DNA of 64,000 nt from Catellatospora bangladeshensis. GTDB taxonomy: Bacteria; Actinomycetota; Actinomycetes; Mycobacteriales; Micromonosporaceae. The stretch spans positions 124,001 to 188,000 of the forward strand of contig NZ_BONF01000019.1 of the NCBI RefSeq assembly GCF_016862575.1. Direction: 5' to 3'. Below the pieces are notes generated by a model. The model searched no databases and had not been told where the DNA came from. It saw only the letters and a list, made by a program, of their open reading frames with translations. Position numbers and translations under genes: made by a program. Positions 7,983 to 16,107 of this stretch are shown here, in pieces (within the stretch, counting starts at the first letter, position 1; each line of letters starts with the position of its first letter).

Positions 7983-8420
7983 ATGCACACCGTGCCACCG
8001 CAGCATCCGCAGTGGACGGTGGCGCAGTTCGCCGAGCAGTCGGGGATCCCCGCGACCACGCTGCGGTACTGGGACGACGAGGGCCTGCTGGTGGCCGACC
8101 GGCTGGTCAACGGGCACCGCCGGTACACGTACGGGCACACGGCCCGGCTCCAGATGATCCAGATGTGCCAGGCGCTGGGCTGCACGGCCGACGAGATCCG
8201 CCTGATCCTGGACACCCCGGACCCGGCGGCTCGGGCGCGTTACGCGGCGGAGAAGCTGCCCGAGGTGCTGGAGAAGATCGAGATCCTGCGGGTGGCGGCC
8301 ACGGTGCTGCGCCACGTCGCCGAATGCGCCCACCCCGACGCGGCCAGCTGCGGCGCCTGGATGCGCGAGCAGCTGCCCGACGACGCCCGCCCGGCCCACC
8401 GGCCGCCCCGCCGGTCCTGA
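7983..8420 (+). CDS. MerR-family transcriptional regulator
   Basis: A 145-residue protein with an N-terminal MerR winged helix (WTVAQFAEQSGIPATTLRYW, then DDEGLLVADRLVNGHRRYTY) and the dimerisation helix after it. The C-terminal part includes Cys residues (CAHPDAASCGAW), but they do not form a recognisable metal or Fe-S motif, so the signal is unknown. ATG 7983 follows GGGGAG. It probably activates the divergent NmrA-type reductase through the 19-bp-spaced promoter. Confidence 0.88.
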   Translation: MHTVPPQHPQWTVAQFAEQSGIPATTLRYWDDEGLLVADRLVNGHRRYTYGHTARLQMIQMCQALGCTADEIRLILDTPDPAARARYAAEKLPEVLEKIEILRVAATVLRHVAECAHPDAASCGAWMREQLPDDARPAHRPPRRS

Positions 8421-8502
8421 CCTGACCCCGTCGCCGGGCTACTCAGCCGGCACGGCAAGACCGAACCGCGCTTCTGCCGAGCCGACCCACATTCCGCCAC
8501 GG

Positions 8503-8544
8503 GCCACAACGCAGGAGTTGTGAGTAAAACTCCTGCGTTGTGGC
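8503..8544. repeat. Perfect 17-bp inverted repeat
   Basis: GCCACAACGCAGGAGTT (8503-8519) and its exact complement (8528-8544) surround an 8-nt loop. It is 83 bp after merR and 143 bp before the next gene, both on the plus strand. No T-tract follows. It could terminate merR or be a dispersed palindromic element. Confidence 0.6.
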
Positions 8545-8687
8545 GCGCGCCCTCTCCCACCCACCTGTGCTCACCGGCCGGTCGGCGGGCCCACGCGCCC
8601 CCGGGAGTTGTCGTAGCATCCCGGCGGGCCGTGGCGGTTGCGCTCACGGCGCTTCTGAGACGCCGATCATCACGGGGAGGAGACACG

Positions 8688-9287
8688 ATGGACGGTGAGT
8701 CGAGGGCGCCTGCGCCGGGCGGCAGGCAGGCCGGGGCGGGCCTCGCTCCCGCGGTTCGTGCGGTCCGGACGGCCTTCGCCGCGCTCGCGGTGCTCGGCAT
8801 GGCCGCCCAGGTCGCGGTAGCCGGACTGATCCTGGCGGCGCGGGCCGAGCGGATCGGCTTCGTGGACGATCTGGGTTACTGGCGGCCGCAGCTGATCGCC
8901 GTGTCCGCCGTGGTGCTGGGCCTCGGCATCGTCGCGACCGGACTGTTCCGGCGCGGCGGAGGGGCGGCGGCGGAGCACGCCTGGTCGGCCGCGGCCATGG
9001 TCGCGACGGTGGCCGCCCTGCTCGGCGGGCCCGTGGTGCTCCTGCTGTGGCAACTGTTCCACACCTCCGACCCCGGATCCGTCGGATCCCTGATCCACGA
9101 CCTCTACCCGCTGCTGTCGTGGGTTCTCGCGGTGGTCGTGGCCTACCTCATCTGGCGGGCCGTGCGGGGGACGCTGCGGGCCACCGGCCTGCTGGCCACC
9201 GGCACCGTGCTGACCTTCACGGCACTGGCCGCGCTGGTCCTGGCGGTCGTGTACGTCACCGTCCCGTCGACCTGCTGCCCCTGGTAA
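8688..9287 (+). CDS. Small integral membrane protein of unknown function
   Basis: A 199-residue protein. ATG 8688 is chosen for its GGGGAGGAG site. The first 35 residues are hydrophilic and Ala/Gly-rich. About five hydrophobic helices follow (for example LAVLGMAAQVAVAGLILAA, LIAVSAVVLGLGIVATGLF, VVLLLWQLF, VLAVVVAYLIW, LALVVYVTV-like end). It ends in CCPW. I do not recognise a family; DUF2975-like proteins have a similar layout but I cannot assign it. Confidence 0.65.
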   Translation: MDGESRAPAPGGRQAGAGLAPAVRAVRTAFAALAVLGMAAQVAVAGLILAARAERIGFVDDLGYWRPQLIAVSAVVLGLGIVATGLFRRGGGAAAEHAWSAAAMVATVAALLGGPVVLLLWQLFHTSDPGSVGSLIHDLYPLLSWVLAVVVAYLIWRAVRGTLRATGLLATGTVLTFTALAALVLAVVYVTVPSTCCPW

Positions 9288-9320
9288 CCGCCCAGCCCTC
9301 CGCCGCCTCCCTTCGCGGCA

Positions 9321-9382
9321 GGCAGTTTCGGGGAAAGTGCAGGCTCCCGACGCCGTATTCGTGCACTTTCCCCGAAACTGCC
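9321..9382. repeat. Perfect 21-bp inverted repeat (family A, copy 1)
   Basis: The left arm 9321-9341 contains CAGTTTCGGGGAAAGTGCA; its exact complement occupies 9362-9382 after a 20-nt loop. Almost the same arms recur at 26655-26714. It lies between the convergent membrane-protein and flavin hydroxylase genes, so it may act as a terminator, though there is no T-run. Confidence 0.75.
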
Positions 9383-9422
9383 GACCGGCACCGACGGGCA
9401 CGACCGGCGGGCGGCGCGGCGG

Positions 9423-11084
9423 CTACGGGCGGGCGGTGTGGGAGGGGCGTGGGGCGGCGAGGGACGCGGTGAGTTCGCGGAGCACATCGTGGGCAGCTGC
9501 TGCCGGCGCGACGGCGTACACGAACCGGTCGGGCCGCAGCACCACGAGGTCGGCGCCGTGCTCGCGCAGCCACCCAGCCAGCACACCGCCGGTGTCGACG
9601 ACGTCGACCCGCGAGCCGTCGTCCGTGCCCCGGGAGGGCGGGATGGTGCCGCCGGCCGGGTACACCGCCACCCGCCGCAGCGGCGGCGTCGCTCCGCCCG
9701 GCTCGCCCGAGGGACTGCCCGCCTCCCCCAGCGCCGCGACGGCCGCCGCGAGGCCGACCACGGCGAACCCGTCGCCGAGCACCTCGTCCAGCGGCACCGG
9801 CGCGGACGAGCCCGGCACCGTCACCGTGGGCTGCGGGAACAGGCAGCCGACCGGCCCCTTGCGCCGCCCGCCGCGCATCAGGCCGCGCTCGTACGCCGGC
9901 ACGGGCTTGAACTCGAAGTGCTCGACCGCCCGCCGCACCCGCGGCACCAGCTGCGCCGCCGTCAGCAGCGTGTCCCGGGCCCAGGCCCCGGCCCGGCTGC
10001 GCGCCAGGAACACCCGCCCCAGGTTGACGCTCATCCGCGCCATCGCCACGGTGTGCGGGCGGCGCTCGGCCTCGTACGTCTCCAGCAGCTCCTCCCCCGC
10101 TCGCCCGGCCAGCACCAGGGCCAGCTTCCAGGTCAGGTTCGCCGCGTCGCGCAGCCCGCTGACCAGGCCCTGCCCGAGGAACGGGGGCATCTGGTGCGCG
10201 GCGTCGCCGAGCAGGAACACCCTGCCCTCCCGCCACCGCGCGGCGACCAGGTCGTGGAAGGTGTACCCGACGGCCCGTGTGACGGTGAACCGCGCCGGGT
10301 CGACGTACGGCGCGGCCAGCTCGGCGACCACCTCAGGCCGGGTCATCTCCGCGGCGGTCTCGCCGGGCCGCAGCATGAACTCCAGCCGGTAGCTGCCACC
10401 GGTGCCCGGTGACACGAACGCGGGCCGCCGCCAGTCGCACACGAACGTGGTGTGCGGGACGCGCACCGCGTCCGGCGGCACGTCCCCGGAGATCGCCAGC
10501 CAGGGCTCGCCGTAGCTGCGCCCGCTCAGCGCGATGCCCGCCTCGGCCCGGGTGGTGCTGCGCGCGCCGTCGCAGCCCAGCACGTATCCGGCCCGCACCA
10601 GGCGGCTCTGCCCGGTGGCGACGTCGCGCAGGGTGACGTCCACGCCGTGCGCGTCCTGGGCCAGGCTCACCAGCTCGGTGCCGAGCCGCAGCGTGACGTG
10701 GCCGAAGCGGTCGAGCCCCGTACGCAGCGCCGCCTCCAGCCGGGGCTGGTCGAAGAAGTTCAGCGGCGGGTGCCCGAACCCGAAGTCGACCTCGGACAGG
10801 CGCACCCGGGCGAAGATCCGCCCGGCCCGGTTGACGTAGTTCGCCAGCACCGGCCGGTGCATGTACGGGCCGACCTGCCCGAGCAGCCCCGCCTGCTGGT
10901 AGACGCGCAGCGCCTCGTCGTCGCAGGAGAACGCGCGCGGCTGGCCGTGCGGCAGCGCGCTGCGCTCGACGACCAGCGTGCTGACGCCGCGTACGCCGAG
11001 CAGGTTGGCGGTCAGCGCGCCGACGGGCCCGCAGCCGATGATCACGACGTCGACGTCGGCGGGTGGTTCGGAGGGGGTGGTCAT
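9423..11084 (-). CDS. FAD-dependent aromatic hydroxylase, MhpA-like
   Basis: A 553-residue class A flavoprotein monooxygenase. It has the FAD dinucleotide motif near the N-terminus (VIIGCGPVGALTANLLG), a central CDGARSTTR (DG motif), GDAAHQMPPFLGQGLVSGLRD (GD motif), then a C-terminal thioredoxin-like domain. Length and spacing match 3-(3-hydroxyphenyl)propionate hydroxylase MhpA and related phenol hydroxylases, which use NAD(P)H and O2 to hydroxylate a phenolic ring. No other ring-cleavage gene is nearby, so the true substrate could be a natural-product or rifampicin-like aromatic. ATG 11084 has AAGGAA upstream; the open frame extends further but without a start signal. Confidence 0.87.
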   Translation of the reverse strand: MTTPSEPPADVDVVIIGCGPVGALTANLLGVRGVSTLVVERSALPHGQPRAFSCDDEALRVYQQAGLLGQVGPYMHRPVLANYVNRAGRIFARVRLSEVDFGFGHPPLNFFDQPRLEAALRTGLDRFGHVTLRLGTELVSLAQDAHGVDVTLRDVATGQSRLVRAGYVLGCDGARSTTRAEAGIALSGRSYGEPWLAISGDVPPDAVRVPHTTFVCDWRRPAFVSPGTGGSYRLEFMLRPGETAAEMTRPEVVAELAAPYVDPARFTVTRAVGYTFHDLVAARWREGRVFLLGDAAHQMPPFLGQGLVSGLRDAANLTWKLALVLAGRAGEELLETYEAERRPHTVAMARMSVNLGRVFLARSRAGAWARDTLLTAAQLVPRVRRAVEHFEFKPVPAYERGLMRGGRRKGPVGCLFPQPTVTVPGSSAPVPLDEVLGDGFAVVGLAAAVAALGEAGSPSGEPGGATPPLRRVAVYPAGGTIPPSRGTDDGSRVDVVDTGGVLAGWLREHGADLVVLRPDRFVYAVAPAAAAHDVLRELTASLAAPRPSHTARP

Positions 11085-11201
11085 CGCGGTTCCTTGTCGA
11101 TCGGGGAGGCGCCGGTGCGGCGGCGGCAACGTAACCGGGGCCGCGTGCATTCGGCGTGCACCGCCGGGCCTGCCGGTCCGCTGCCCTATATCGTGGGTCC
11201 G

Positions 11202-12077
11202 GTGCGGGTGACGACCTGGAACGTGAACTCGGTGAAGCAGCGGCTGCCCCGGCTCCTGCCCTGGCTGGACCAGCGCAAGCCTGACGTGGTGTGTCTCCAG
11301 GAGCTGAAGCTCGGCGACGGCGCCTTCGCCGAGCTGCTCGGCCACGAGCTGGCCGCGCGGGGGTACGCGTTCGCCGTGCACGGTGAGGCGCGCTGGAACG
11401 GCGTGGCGATCCTGTCGAAGGTGGGCCTCGACGACATCGTGCAGGGGCTGCCGAACGGGCCGGGCTTCCCGCACCAGGAGGCGCGGGCGGTGACCGCGAC
11501 CTGTGGCGGCATCCGCGTGCACTCGGTGTACGTGCCGAACGGCCGGGAGCCGGACTCCGACCACTACCGGTACAAGCTGACCTGGCTGGCGGCGCTGCGC
11601 GACACCGTGGCGGCGGGCCCGGAGGCGGCGATCGTGGCCGGTGACGTGAACATCGCGCCCGCCGACGCCGACGTGTTCGACCCGGCGGCGTTCACGGGCA
11701 GCACCCACGTGACCGCGCCGGAGCGGGCGGCGCTGGCCGAGCTGCAGGCGCTGGGGCTGCACGACGTGGTCCGCGACCGCTGGCCGCACGAGCGCGTCTT
11801 CTCCTACTGGGACTACCGGGCCGGCATGTTCCACCAGGACCTGGGCATGCGCATCGACCTGATCCTGGCCTCGGCCCCGGTGGCGGCGCGGGCGAAGGCC
11901 GCCTGGGTGGACCGGCTGGCCCGCAAGGGCACCGGCCCCAGCGACCACGCGCCGGTGGTCGTCGACCTGGACGAGGCGCCCGACGGCGACATCGGCCCGG
12001 TCGTGCCCCCGCCGTCGGCCCCGCGCACCCGGAAGGGCGCGAAGCTGCCGCAGGCCCCGGCCCCGACCGACACATGA
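11202..12077 (+). CDS. xth: Exodeoxyribonuclease III (AP endonuclease)
   Basis: A 291-residue EEP-fold nuclease. It opens VRVTTWNVNSVKQRLPRLL and has CLQELKL (catalytic Glu), the GDVNIAPADADVFDP motif, and ends with SYWDYRAGMF and GPSDHAPVVVDL (catalytic Asp-His), all hallmarks of ExoIII/XthA. It removes abasic sites and 3' blocks during base-excision repair. GTG 11202 is taken as start because the conserved strand begins there; GTG 11193 is possible. The C-terminus has a Pro/Lys-rich tail. Its stop overlaps the start of the DUF72 gene by 4 bp, so the two are translationally coupled. Confidence 0.9.
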   Translation: MRVTTWNVNSVKQRLPRLLPWLDQRKPDVVCLQELKLGDGAFAELLGHELAARGYAFAVHGEARWNGVAILSKVGLDDIVQGLPNGPGFPHQEARAVTATCGGIRVHSVYVPNGREPDSDHYRYKLTWLAALRDTVAAGPEAAIVAGDVNIAPADADVFDPAAFTGSTHVTAPERAALAELQALGLHDVVRDRWPHERVFSYWDYRAGMFHQDLGMRIDLILASAPVAARAKAAWVDRLARKGTGPSDHAPVVVDLDEAPDGDIGPVVPPPSAPRTRKGAKLPQAPAPTDT

Positions 12078-12943
12078 GCGGTGCTCAGGAGAAACGCCTG
12101 CACGTGGGCTGTGCCATGTGGACGCACAAGGCGTGGCCGGGGCACGCCCTGCCGCCCGGCGAGCGCCTGCGCTGGTATGCGAGCTGCTGCAACGCGGTCG
12201 AGGGCAACACCACCTTCTACGCGACCCCGGCGCGCCGGACCGTGCAGACGTGGGCCGAGCAGACCGGGCCGGACTTCCGGTTCGTGGTGAAGCTGCCCAA
12301 GCCGATCACCCACGAGCGGCGGCTGTCCGGTGCCGAGGAGGAGCTGCGCGTCTTCCTGGACGCGGTCGAGCCGCTCGGGCCGCGCAACCACGCGCTGTGG
12401 CTGCAGCTGCCGGGCTCGTTCGGGCCGAACGACGTGGGCGACCTGGCCGCGTTCCTGCGGCGGCTGCCGGGCACCTTCCGGTATGCCGTGGAGGTGCGCC
12501 ACCGGGCGTTCTTCGAGGATCCGCGCGAGGTGCGGCAGCTCGAACAGGTGCTCGCGGCGGCCGGGGCGGAGTGGGTGCCGTTCGACACGGTCGCGTTCTT
12601 CGACACGCCGCCGACCAGCGACGCCGAGCGCGACGCGTGGCTGAAGAAGCCGCGCATGCCGCGCCGCTCGGCCGCGCTGACCGACCAGCCGATCGTGCGC
12701 TACCTGGGCCGTGACGACTCCGCCCGGACCGTGGCGGGCTGGGCGCACTGGGTGGACGTGGTCGCGGGCTGGCTGCGGGAGGGCCGCTCGCCGACGGTGT
12801 TCGTGCACACGCCCGACAACGCCGAGGCGCCCGAGCTGGCCCGCCGTTTCCACGGGGAGGTGCGGGCCCGCGTACCGGAGCTGGCCACCCTGCCCGACCC
12901 GGTGGAGCCCGCACGCGACGACGAGCCCCTCACCCTGTTCTGA
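12074..12943 (+). CDS. DUF72 (YecE-like) protein
   Basis: A 289-residue TIM-barrel-like protein. Signatures include HVGCAMWTHKAWPG, WYASCCNAVEGNTTFYATPA, PDFRFVVKLPKPITHERRL, LWLQLPGSFGPN and the late YLGRDD and HTPDNAEAPELARRF segments, which match the DUF72 family throughout. The function is unknown; Glu in NAVEGNTTFY is strictly kept in the family. The ATGA overlap with xth suggests a role linked to DNA damage or its expression, which is inference. A small GTTGCCG-GAA-CGGCAAC stem follows the stop at 12951-12967. Confidence 0.88.
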   Translation: MSGAQEKRLHVGCAMWTHKAWPGHALPPGERLRWYASCCNAVEGNTTFYATPARRTVQTWAEQTGPDFRFVVKLPKPITHERRLSGAEEELRVFLDAVEPLGPRNHALWLQLPGSFGPNDVGDLAAFLRRLPGTFRYAVEVRHRAFFEDPREVRQLEQVLAAAGAEWVPFDTVAFFDTPPTSDAERDAWLKKPRMPRRSAALTDQPIVRYLGRDDSARTVAGWAHWVDVVAGWLREGRSPTVFVHTPDNAEAPELARRFHGEVRARVPELATLPDPVEPARDDEPLTLF

Positions 12944-13023
12944 CCGGGTTGTTGCCGGAACGGCAACGAACTTTGCGCTCCGGCGGCGCGGAAGCGCAGG
13001 CTGGGAGCTGGAGGTGGTCAACC

Positions 13024-13680
13024 ATGACCCACGCGCACGACGCGCACGAGGCACCCGACCTCGACGTCTTCTTCACCGCCGAGTTCTGGGACGAGCGGTA
13101 CGGCTCCAAGGAGCGGATCTGGAGCGGCAACCCGAACCCGCACCTGGTCACGACCGCCGCCGAGCTGGCCCCGGGGACGGCGCTCGACGTGGGCTGCGGC
13201 GAGGGCGCCGACGCGGTGTGGCTGGCGGACCGGGGCTGGCGGGTCACCGGCGTGGACGTGTCGGCGGTGGCGCTGGGCCGGGCGGCGATCGCGGCCGAGG
13301 CGGCGGGCGTCGCCGACCGGACCACCTGGCTGCGCGAGGACCTGCTGGCCTGGGCGCCTGAGCCGGCCGGGTTCGACCTGGTGTCGGCGCAGTTCATGCA
13401 GACGCCGGAGCCGCTGCGCACCGCCCTGCACCGCAGGCTGGCCGCCGCCGTGCGGCCCGGCGGCACGCTGCTCATCGTCGGCCACCACTTCTCCGACCTG
13501 GAGACCACGGTCGGCCGCCCGCACATGCCGGAGCTGATGTTCACCGCCGAGCAGGCCGCCGCCGCGCTCGACCCGGCGGCGTGGGAGATCCACACGACGA
13601 CCCCCTCGCGCGAGGTCACCGACCCCGACGGGCGGCCGGTGGTCGTGCACGACGCGGTGCTGCGGGCGGTCCGCCGCTGA
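13024..13680 (+). CDS. SAM-dependent class I methyltransferase
   Basis: A 218-residue protein with motif I ALDVGCGEGADAVWLA, the acidic end of strand 2 VTGVDVSAVALG and a PGGTLLIVGHH strand. The N-terminal FWDERYGSKERIWSGNPNP is common in TehB/UbiE-like small-molecule methyltransferases (tellurite or thiopurine type). The substrate is unknown. ATG 13024 has GGAGGT eight bases upstream; the frame is open earlier without a start signal. Next to, but not coupled with, the kinase operon. Confidence 0.87.
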   Translation: MTHAHDAHEAPDLDVFFTAEFWDERYGSKERIWSGNPNPHLVTTAAELAPGTALDVGCGEGADAVWLADRGWRVTGVDVSAVALGRAAIAAEAAGVADRTTWLREDLLAWAPEPAGFDLVSAQFMQTPEPLRTALHRRLAAAVRPGGTLLIVGHHFSDLETTVGRPHMPELMFTAEQAAAALDPAAWEIHTTTPSREVTDPDGRPVVVHDAVLRAVRR

Positions 13681-13684
13681 TCGT

Positions 13685-13721
13685 TTGACCCGCCCCGGCC
13701 GCACCGGCGACAGTGGACGGT
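13685..13721 (+). promoter_or_regulatory. Leaderless-type promoter of the histidine kinase operon
   Basis: TTGACC (13685-13690), an 18-bp spacer and GACAGT (13709-13714), followed by GGACGG and then GTG 13722, leave no room for a ribosome site. The same arrangement, with matching GGACGGC just before the start, occurs upstream of the membrane-protein gene at 15593. Confidence 0.5.
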
Positions 13722-14822
13722 GTGAAGCGTGCCCTCGATCTGCTGACCGTGGCCGCGTACCTGACGCTGCTCGCCGGGACCGGCAAGGCGCACGACGCGG
13801 TCGCGGCGCTGGTCCTGGGCGCCGTCTACGTCGCCGGCGCCACGGTCGGCTTCGCCTGGGTGCTGCGGCGCGCACGGCGCGGGACCAGCATCGCGTACGT
13901 GATCACGCAGCTCCTGCTCGGGTACGCCGTGTTCGTCGCCTCCTGGGCGGCGGTCGGCGCGGTGCTGCTGCTCCTGGTGCTGGTCAGCCACAGCGTGCTG
14001 CTGCTGTCCCCACCGTGGACGCTGGCCCTGGTCGTGCTGGTGCCGTTCGCGCACACCGGCATGGCGTGGCGCGACGCGTTGCGCGAGGGTCTGGGCATGC
14101 TGGCCGCGGCCGCGTTCGCCGCCGTGCTGACCCATCTGATGGTGCGCGAGCAGCGGGCCCGCACCGAACTGGCCGCCACGCACGAGCAGCTGCGGGCGTA
14201 CGCGCTGCAGGCCGAGCGGCTCGCGGCGGTGCAGGAGCGCAACCGGGTCGCCCGCGACATCCACGACGGCCTCGGGCACTCGCTGACCGTGGTCCAGATG
14301 CAGGTCAAGGCGGCCCGCGCGGTGCTCGCCACGGACCCAGGCCGGGCCGACGCGGTCCTGGCCAAGGCGCAGGACCAGGCCGAGCAGGCGCTGGCCGAGG
14401 TACGCCGCTCGGTCGGCGCGCTGCGCGAGCCCCGCACGGCCGTGCCGCTGCCCGAGGCGCTGCGCGAGCTGGTCGCGCTGGCCTCGGCCGCGGGCGTGCC
14501 GACCAGCCTGGACGTGACCGGGCAGGCCCGCCCGCTGGAGCCCGCCGCGGAGGAGTCGCTCTACCGCGCCGCGCAGGAGGGGCTGACCAACGTGCGCAAG
14601 CACGCCCACGCCAGCCGGGCCGCGCTGGTGCTCGATTACACGGGCGAGGCGGAGGTGCGGCTGGAGGTCCGCGACGACGGCGCCGGTCCCGCCGGCGACC
14701 CGCACGACGGCGGGTTCGGCCTGGTGGGGGTACGCGAGCGCGCCGCGTTCGCCGGGGGGCGGATGAGCTTCGAGCCCGTGCCCGGCGGCGGCGCGGCGCT
14801 GCGGGTGGCGGTGCCGGGATGA
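13722..14822 (+). CDS. DesK/NarX-type sensor histidine kinase
   Basis: A 366-residue membrane kinase. The N-terminal 150 residues form about five transmembrane helices with almost no extracellular loop (input is probably membrane state or a small molecule). A coiled coil (RTELAATHEQLRAYALQAER) follows, then the HisKA_3 motif RDIHDGLGHSLT with phosphoacceptor His181. The ATPase domain has NVRKHAHAS (N box) and DDGAG...GFGLVGVRERAA (G boxes). GTG 13722 is chosen because a promoter -10 lies 7 bp upstream; GTG 13713 is an alternative. The 4-bp ATGA overlap with the response regulator marks an operon. Confidence 0.88.
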   Translation: MKRALDLLTVAAYLTLLAGTGKAHDAVAALVLGAVYVAGATVGFAWVLRRARRGTSIAYVITQLLLGYAVFVASWAAVGAVLLLLVLVSHSVLLLSPPWTLALVVLVPFAHTGMAWRDALREGLGMLAAAAFAAVLTHLMVREQRARTELAATHEQLRAYALQAERLAAVQERNRVARDIHDGLGHSLTVVQMQVKAARAVLATDPGRADAVLAKAQDQAEQALAEVRRSVGALREPRTAVPLPEALRELVALASAAGVPTSLDVTGQARPLEPAAEESLYRAAQEGLTNVRKHAHASRAALVLDYTGEAEVRLEVRDDGAGPAGDPHDGGFGLVGVRERAAFAGGRMSFEPVPGGGAALRVAVPG

Positions 14823-15481
14823 GCGCCGGACCGGTGCGGGTGCTGCTCGCCGACGACCAGGCGCTGTTCCGCGAGGCACTGGCGATGCTGCTCGGCGTAC
14901 GCGACGACATCGAGGTGGTGGGCGAGGCGGGCGACGGCGCGCAGGCGCTGGACCGCGCGGCCGAGCTGCGCCCCGACGTGGTCCTGATGGATCTGCGCAT
15001 GCCGGTGCTGGACGGGGTCGCCGCCACCCGCCGGATGCGGGCCGAGCAGCCCGGGGTGCGGGTCATCGTGCTGACCACGTTCGACGACGACGAGGAGGTG
15101 TTCGCGGCGCTGCGCGCCGGTGCGGCGGGCTACCTGCTCAAGGACGCCTCGTCGGCGCAGCTGGTGGACGCGGTGCACGCCGCCGCGCGCGGCGAGGCCG
15201 TGCTGCAGCCGTCGGTGGCGGCGAAGGTGGTGGCCCAGTTCGCCCGGCTCACGCCCGAGCCCGCCGCGCCACGGCCGCAGCCGCTGGTGGTGCCGCTGTC
15301 CGAGCGGGAGCTGGAGGTGCTGCGGCTGCTCGCGGGCGGCCGGTCCAACCGGGAGATCGCCGCCGCGCTGTTCCTGGCCGAGGGCACCGTCAAGAACCAC
15401 GTGACCAGCGTGCTGGGCAAGCTCGACGCCCGCGACCGCACCCAGGCGGCCCTGCGCGCCCGCGACCTCGGCCTGCTGTGA
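14819..15481 (+). CDS. NarL/LuxR-type response regulator
   Basis: A 220-residue protein. The receiver domain has acidic pair ADDQ, phosphoacceptor Asp58 (VVLMDLRMP), a TTFDDDE loop and YLLKDAS (Lys). After an Ala/Pro linker comes a LuxR HTH (LSEREVLRLLAGG-like: SERELEVLRLLAGGRSNREI, then GTVKNHVTSVLGKL). It is phosphorylated by the upstream kinase and likely activates or represses nearby promoters; the shared promoter motif makes its own operon and the next gene the first candidates. Confidence 0.92.
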   Translation: MSAGPVRVLLADDQALFREALAMLLGVRDDIEVVGEAGDGAQALDRAAELRPDVVLMDLRMPVLDGVAATRRMRAEQPGVRVIVLTTFDDDEEVFAALRAGAAGYLLKDASSAQLVDAVHAAARGEAVLQPSVAAKVVAQFARLTPEPAAPRPQPLVVPLSERELEVLRLLAGGRSNREIAAALFLAEGTVKNHVTSVLGKLDARDRTQAALRARDLGLL

Positions 15482-15556
15482 CCGGTCGCGCAGTCGCGCG
15501 GCGGTGAGCTGCTCGGGTCACGGCACGGGGTGACCCCGGGGCATGACGTTCGGCAC

Positions 15557-15592
15557 CTGACCGCCGCGCCGGCACGGCCGACGATGGACGGC
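15557..15592 (+). promoter_or_regulatory. Promoter resembling that of the kinase operon
   Basis: CTGACC (15557-15562), a 17-bp spacer and GACGAT (15580-15585), then GGACGGC and ATG 15593. The sequence from -35 to start closely parallels 13685-13724, which suggests common control and a leaderless transcript. Confidence 0.45.
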
Positions 15593-16012
15593 ATGACGAC
15601 CTCCACATGCGACAAGGACCCCGCCCACGCGCCGCGCTCGGCGGCCCGCAAGAACCTCCGCTTCGCGCTGCACTACCTCGAGATGGTCGTGGCCATGTTC
15701 GTCGGCATGTTCGCGCTCGGGCCGCTGTGGTCGTGGGCATGGCCGGGACTGGACGCGCTGCCCGCGGTGGACGCGGTGGTCATGGCGACGAACATGACGG
15801 TCGGCATGGCGGCGTGGATGCGGGTGCGGCGCCACTCGTGGCCGCAGATCGCCGAGATGTCGGCGGCGATGTACCTGCCGTTCCTGGTGCTGCTGGTGCC
15901 GTACTGGCTGGGTGTGCTGTCCGCCCACGGGCTGATGATGGGCGGCCACGTGATCATGTTCCCGGCGATGCTGGCCGCGATGTTCTGGCGGCTGGACGAG
16001 TACCGGCACTGA
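15593..16012 (+). CDS. Small four-helix membrane protein, possible two-component target
   Basis: A 139-residue protein. A polar, Cys-containing start (MTTSTCDKDPAHAPRSAARK) is followed by four hydrophobic helices rich in Met (FVGMFALGPLW, VVMATNMTVGMAAWM, MYLPFLVLLVPYWLGVL, MMGGHVIMFPAMLAAMFW). Met and His near the membrane (GLMMGGHVIMF) could bind metal, but that is speculation. I do not know a named family. ATG 15593 is preferred on the promoter layout; ATG 15584 is in frame. It follows the kinase/regulator pair by 111 bp and shares its promoter pattern. Confidence 0.7.
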   Translation: MTTSTCDKDPAHAPRSAARKNLRFALHYLEMVVAMFVGMFALGPLWSWAWPGLDALPAVDAVVMATNMTVGMAAWMRVRRHSWPQIAEMSAAMYLPFLVLLVPYWLGVLSAHGLMMGGHVIMFPAMLAAMFWRLDEYRH

Positions 16013-16027
16013 CCCGCCGGCCGGTGG

Positions 16028-16096
16028 GGATGATCGCGAGTTCGTGTCGAAACGTGTGGTCTGACCATAGGTTTCGACACGAACTCGCGATCATCC
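16028..16096. repeat. Perfect 26-bp inverted repeat (family B, copy 1)
   Basis: The left arm 16028-16053 (begins GGATGATCGCGAG, ends GTGTCGAAAC) and an exact complement at 16071-16096 flank a 17-nt loop. The loop itself contains TGGTC-T-GACCA. It is between convergent genes. A sister element with the same GTGTCGAAA inner arm and the same loop length is at 63429-63493. Confidence 0.8.
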
Positions 16097-16107
16097 AGGC
16101 GGGTGAA

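Noticed and set aside
12951-12967. GTTGCCG-GAA-CGGCAAC stem as an operator or riboswitch
   Set aside because: Only a 7-bp stem with a 3-nt loop after the DUF72 stop; too short to support more than a possible weak terminator.
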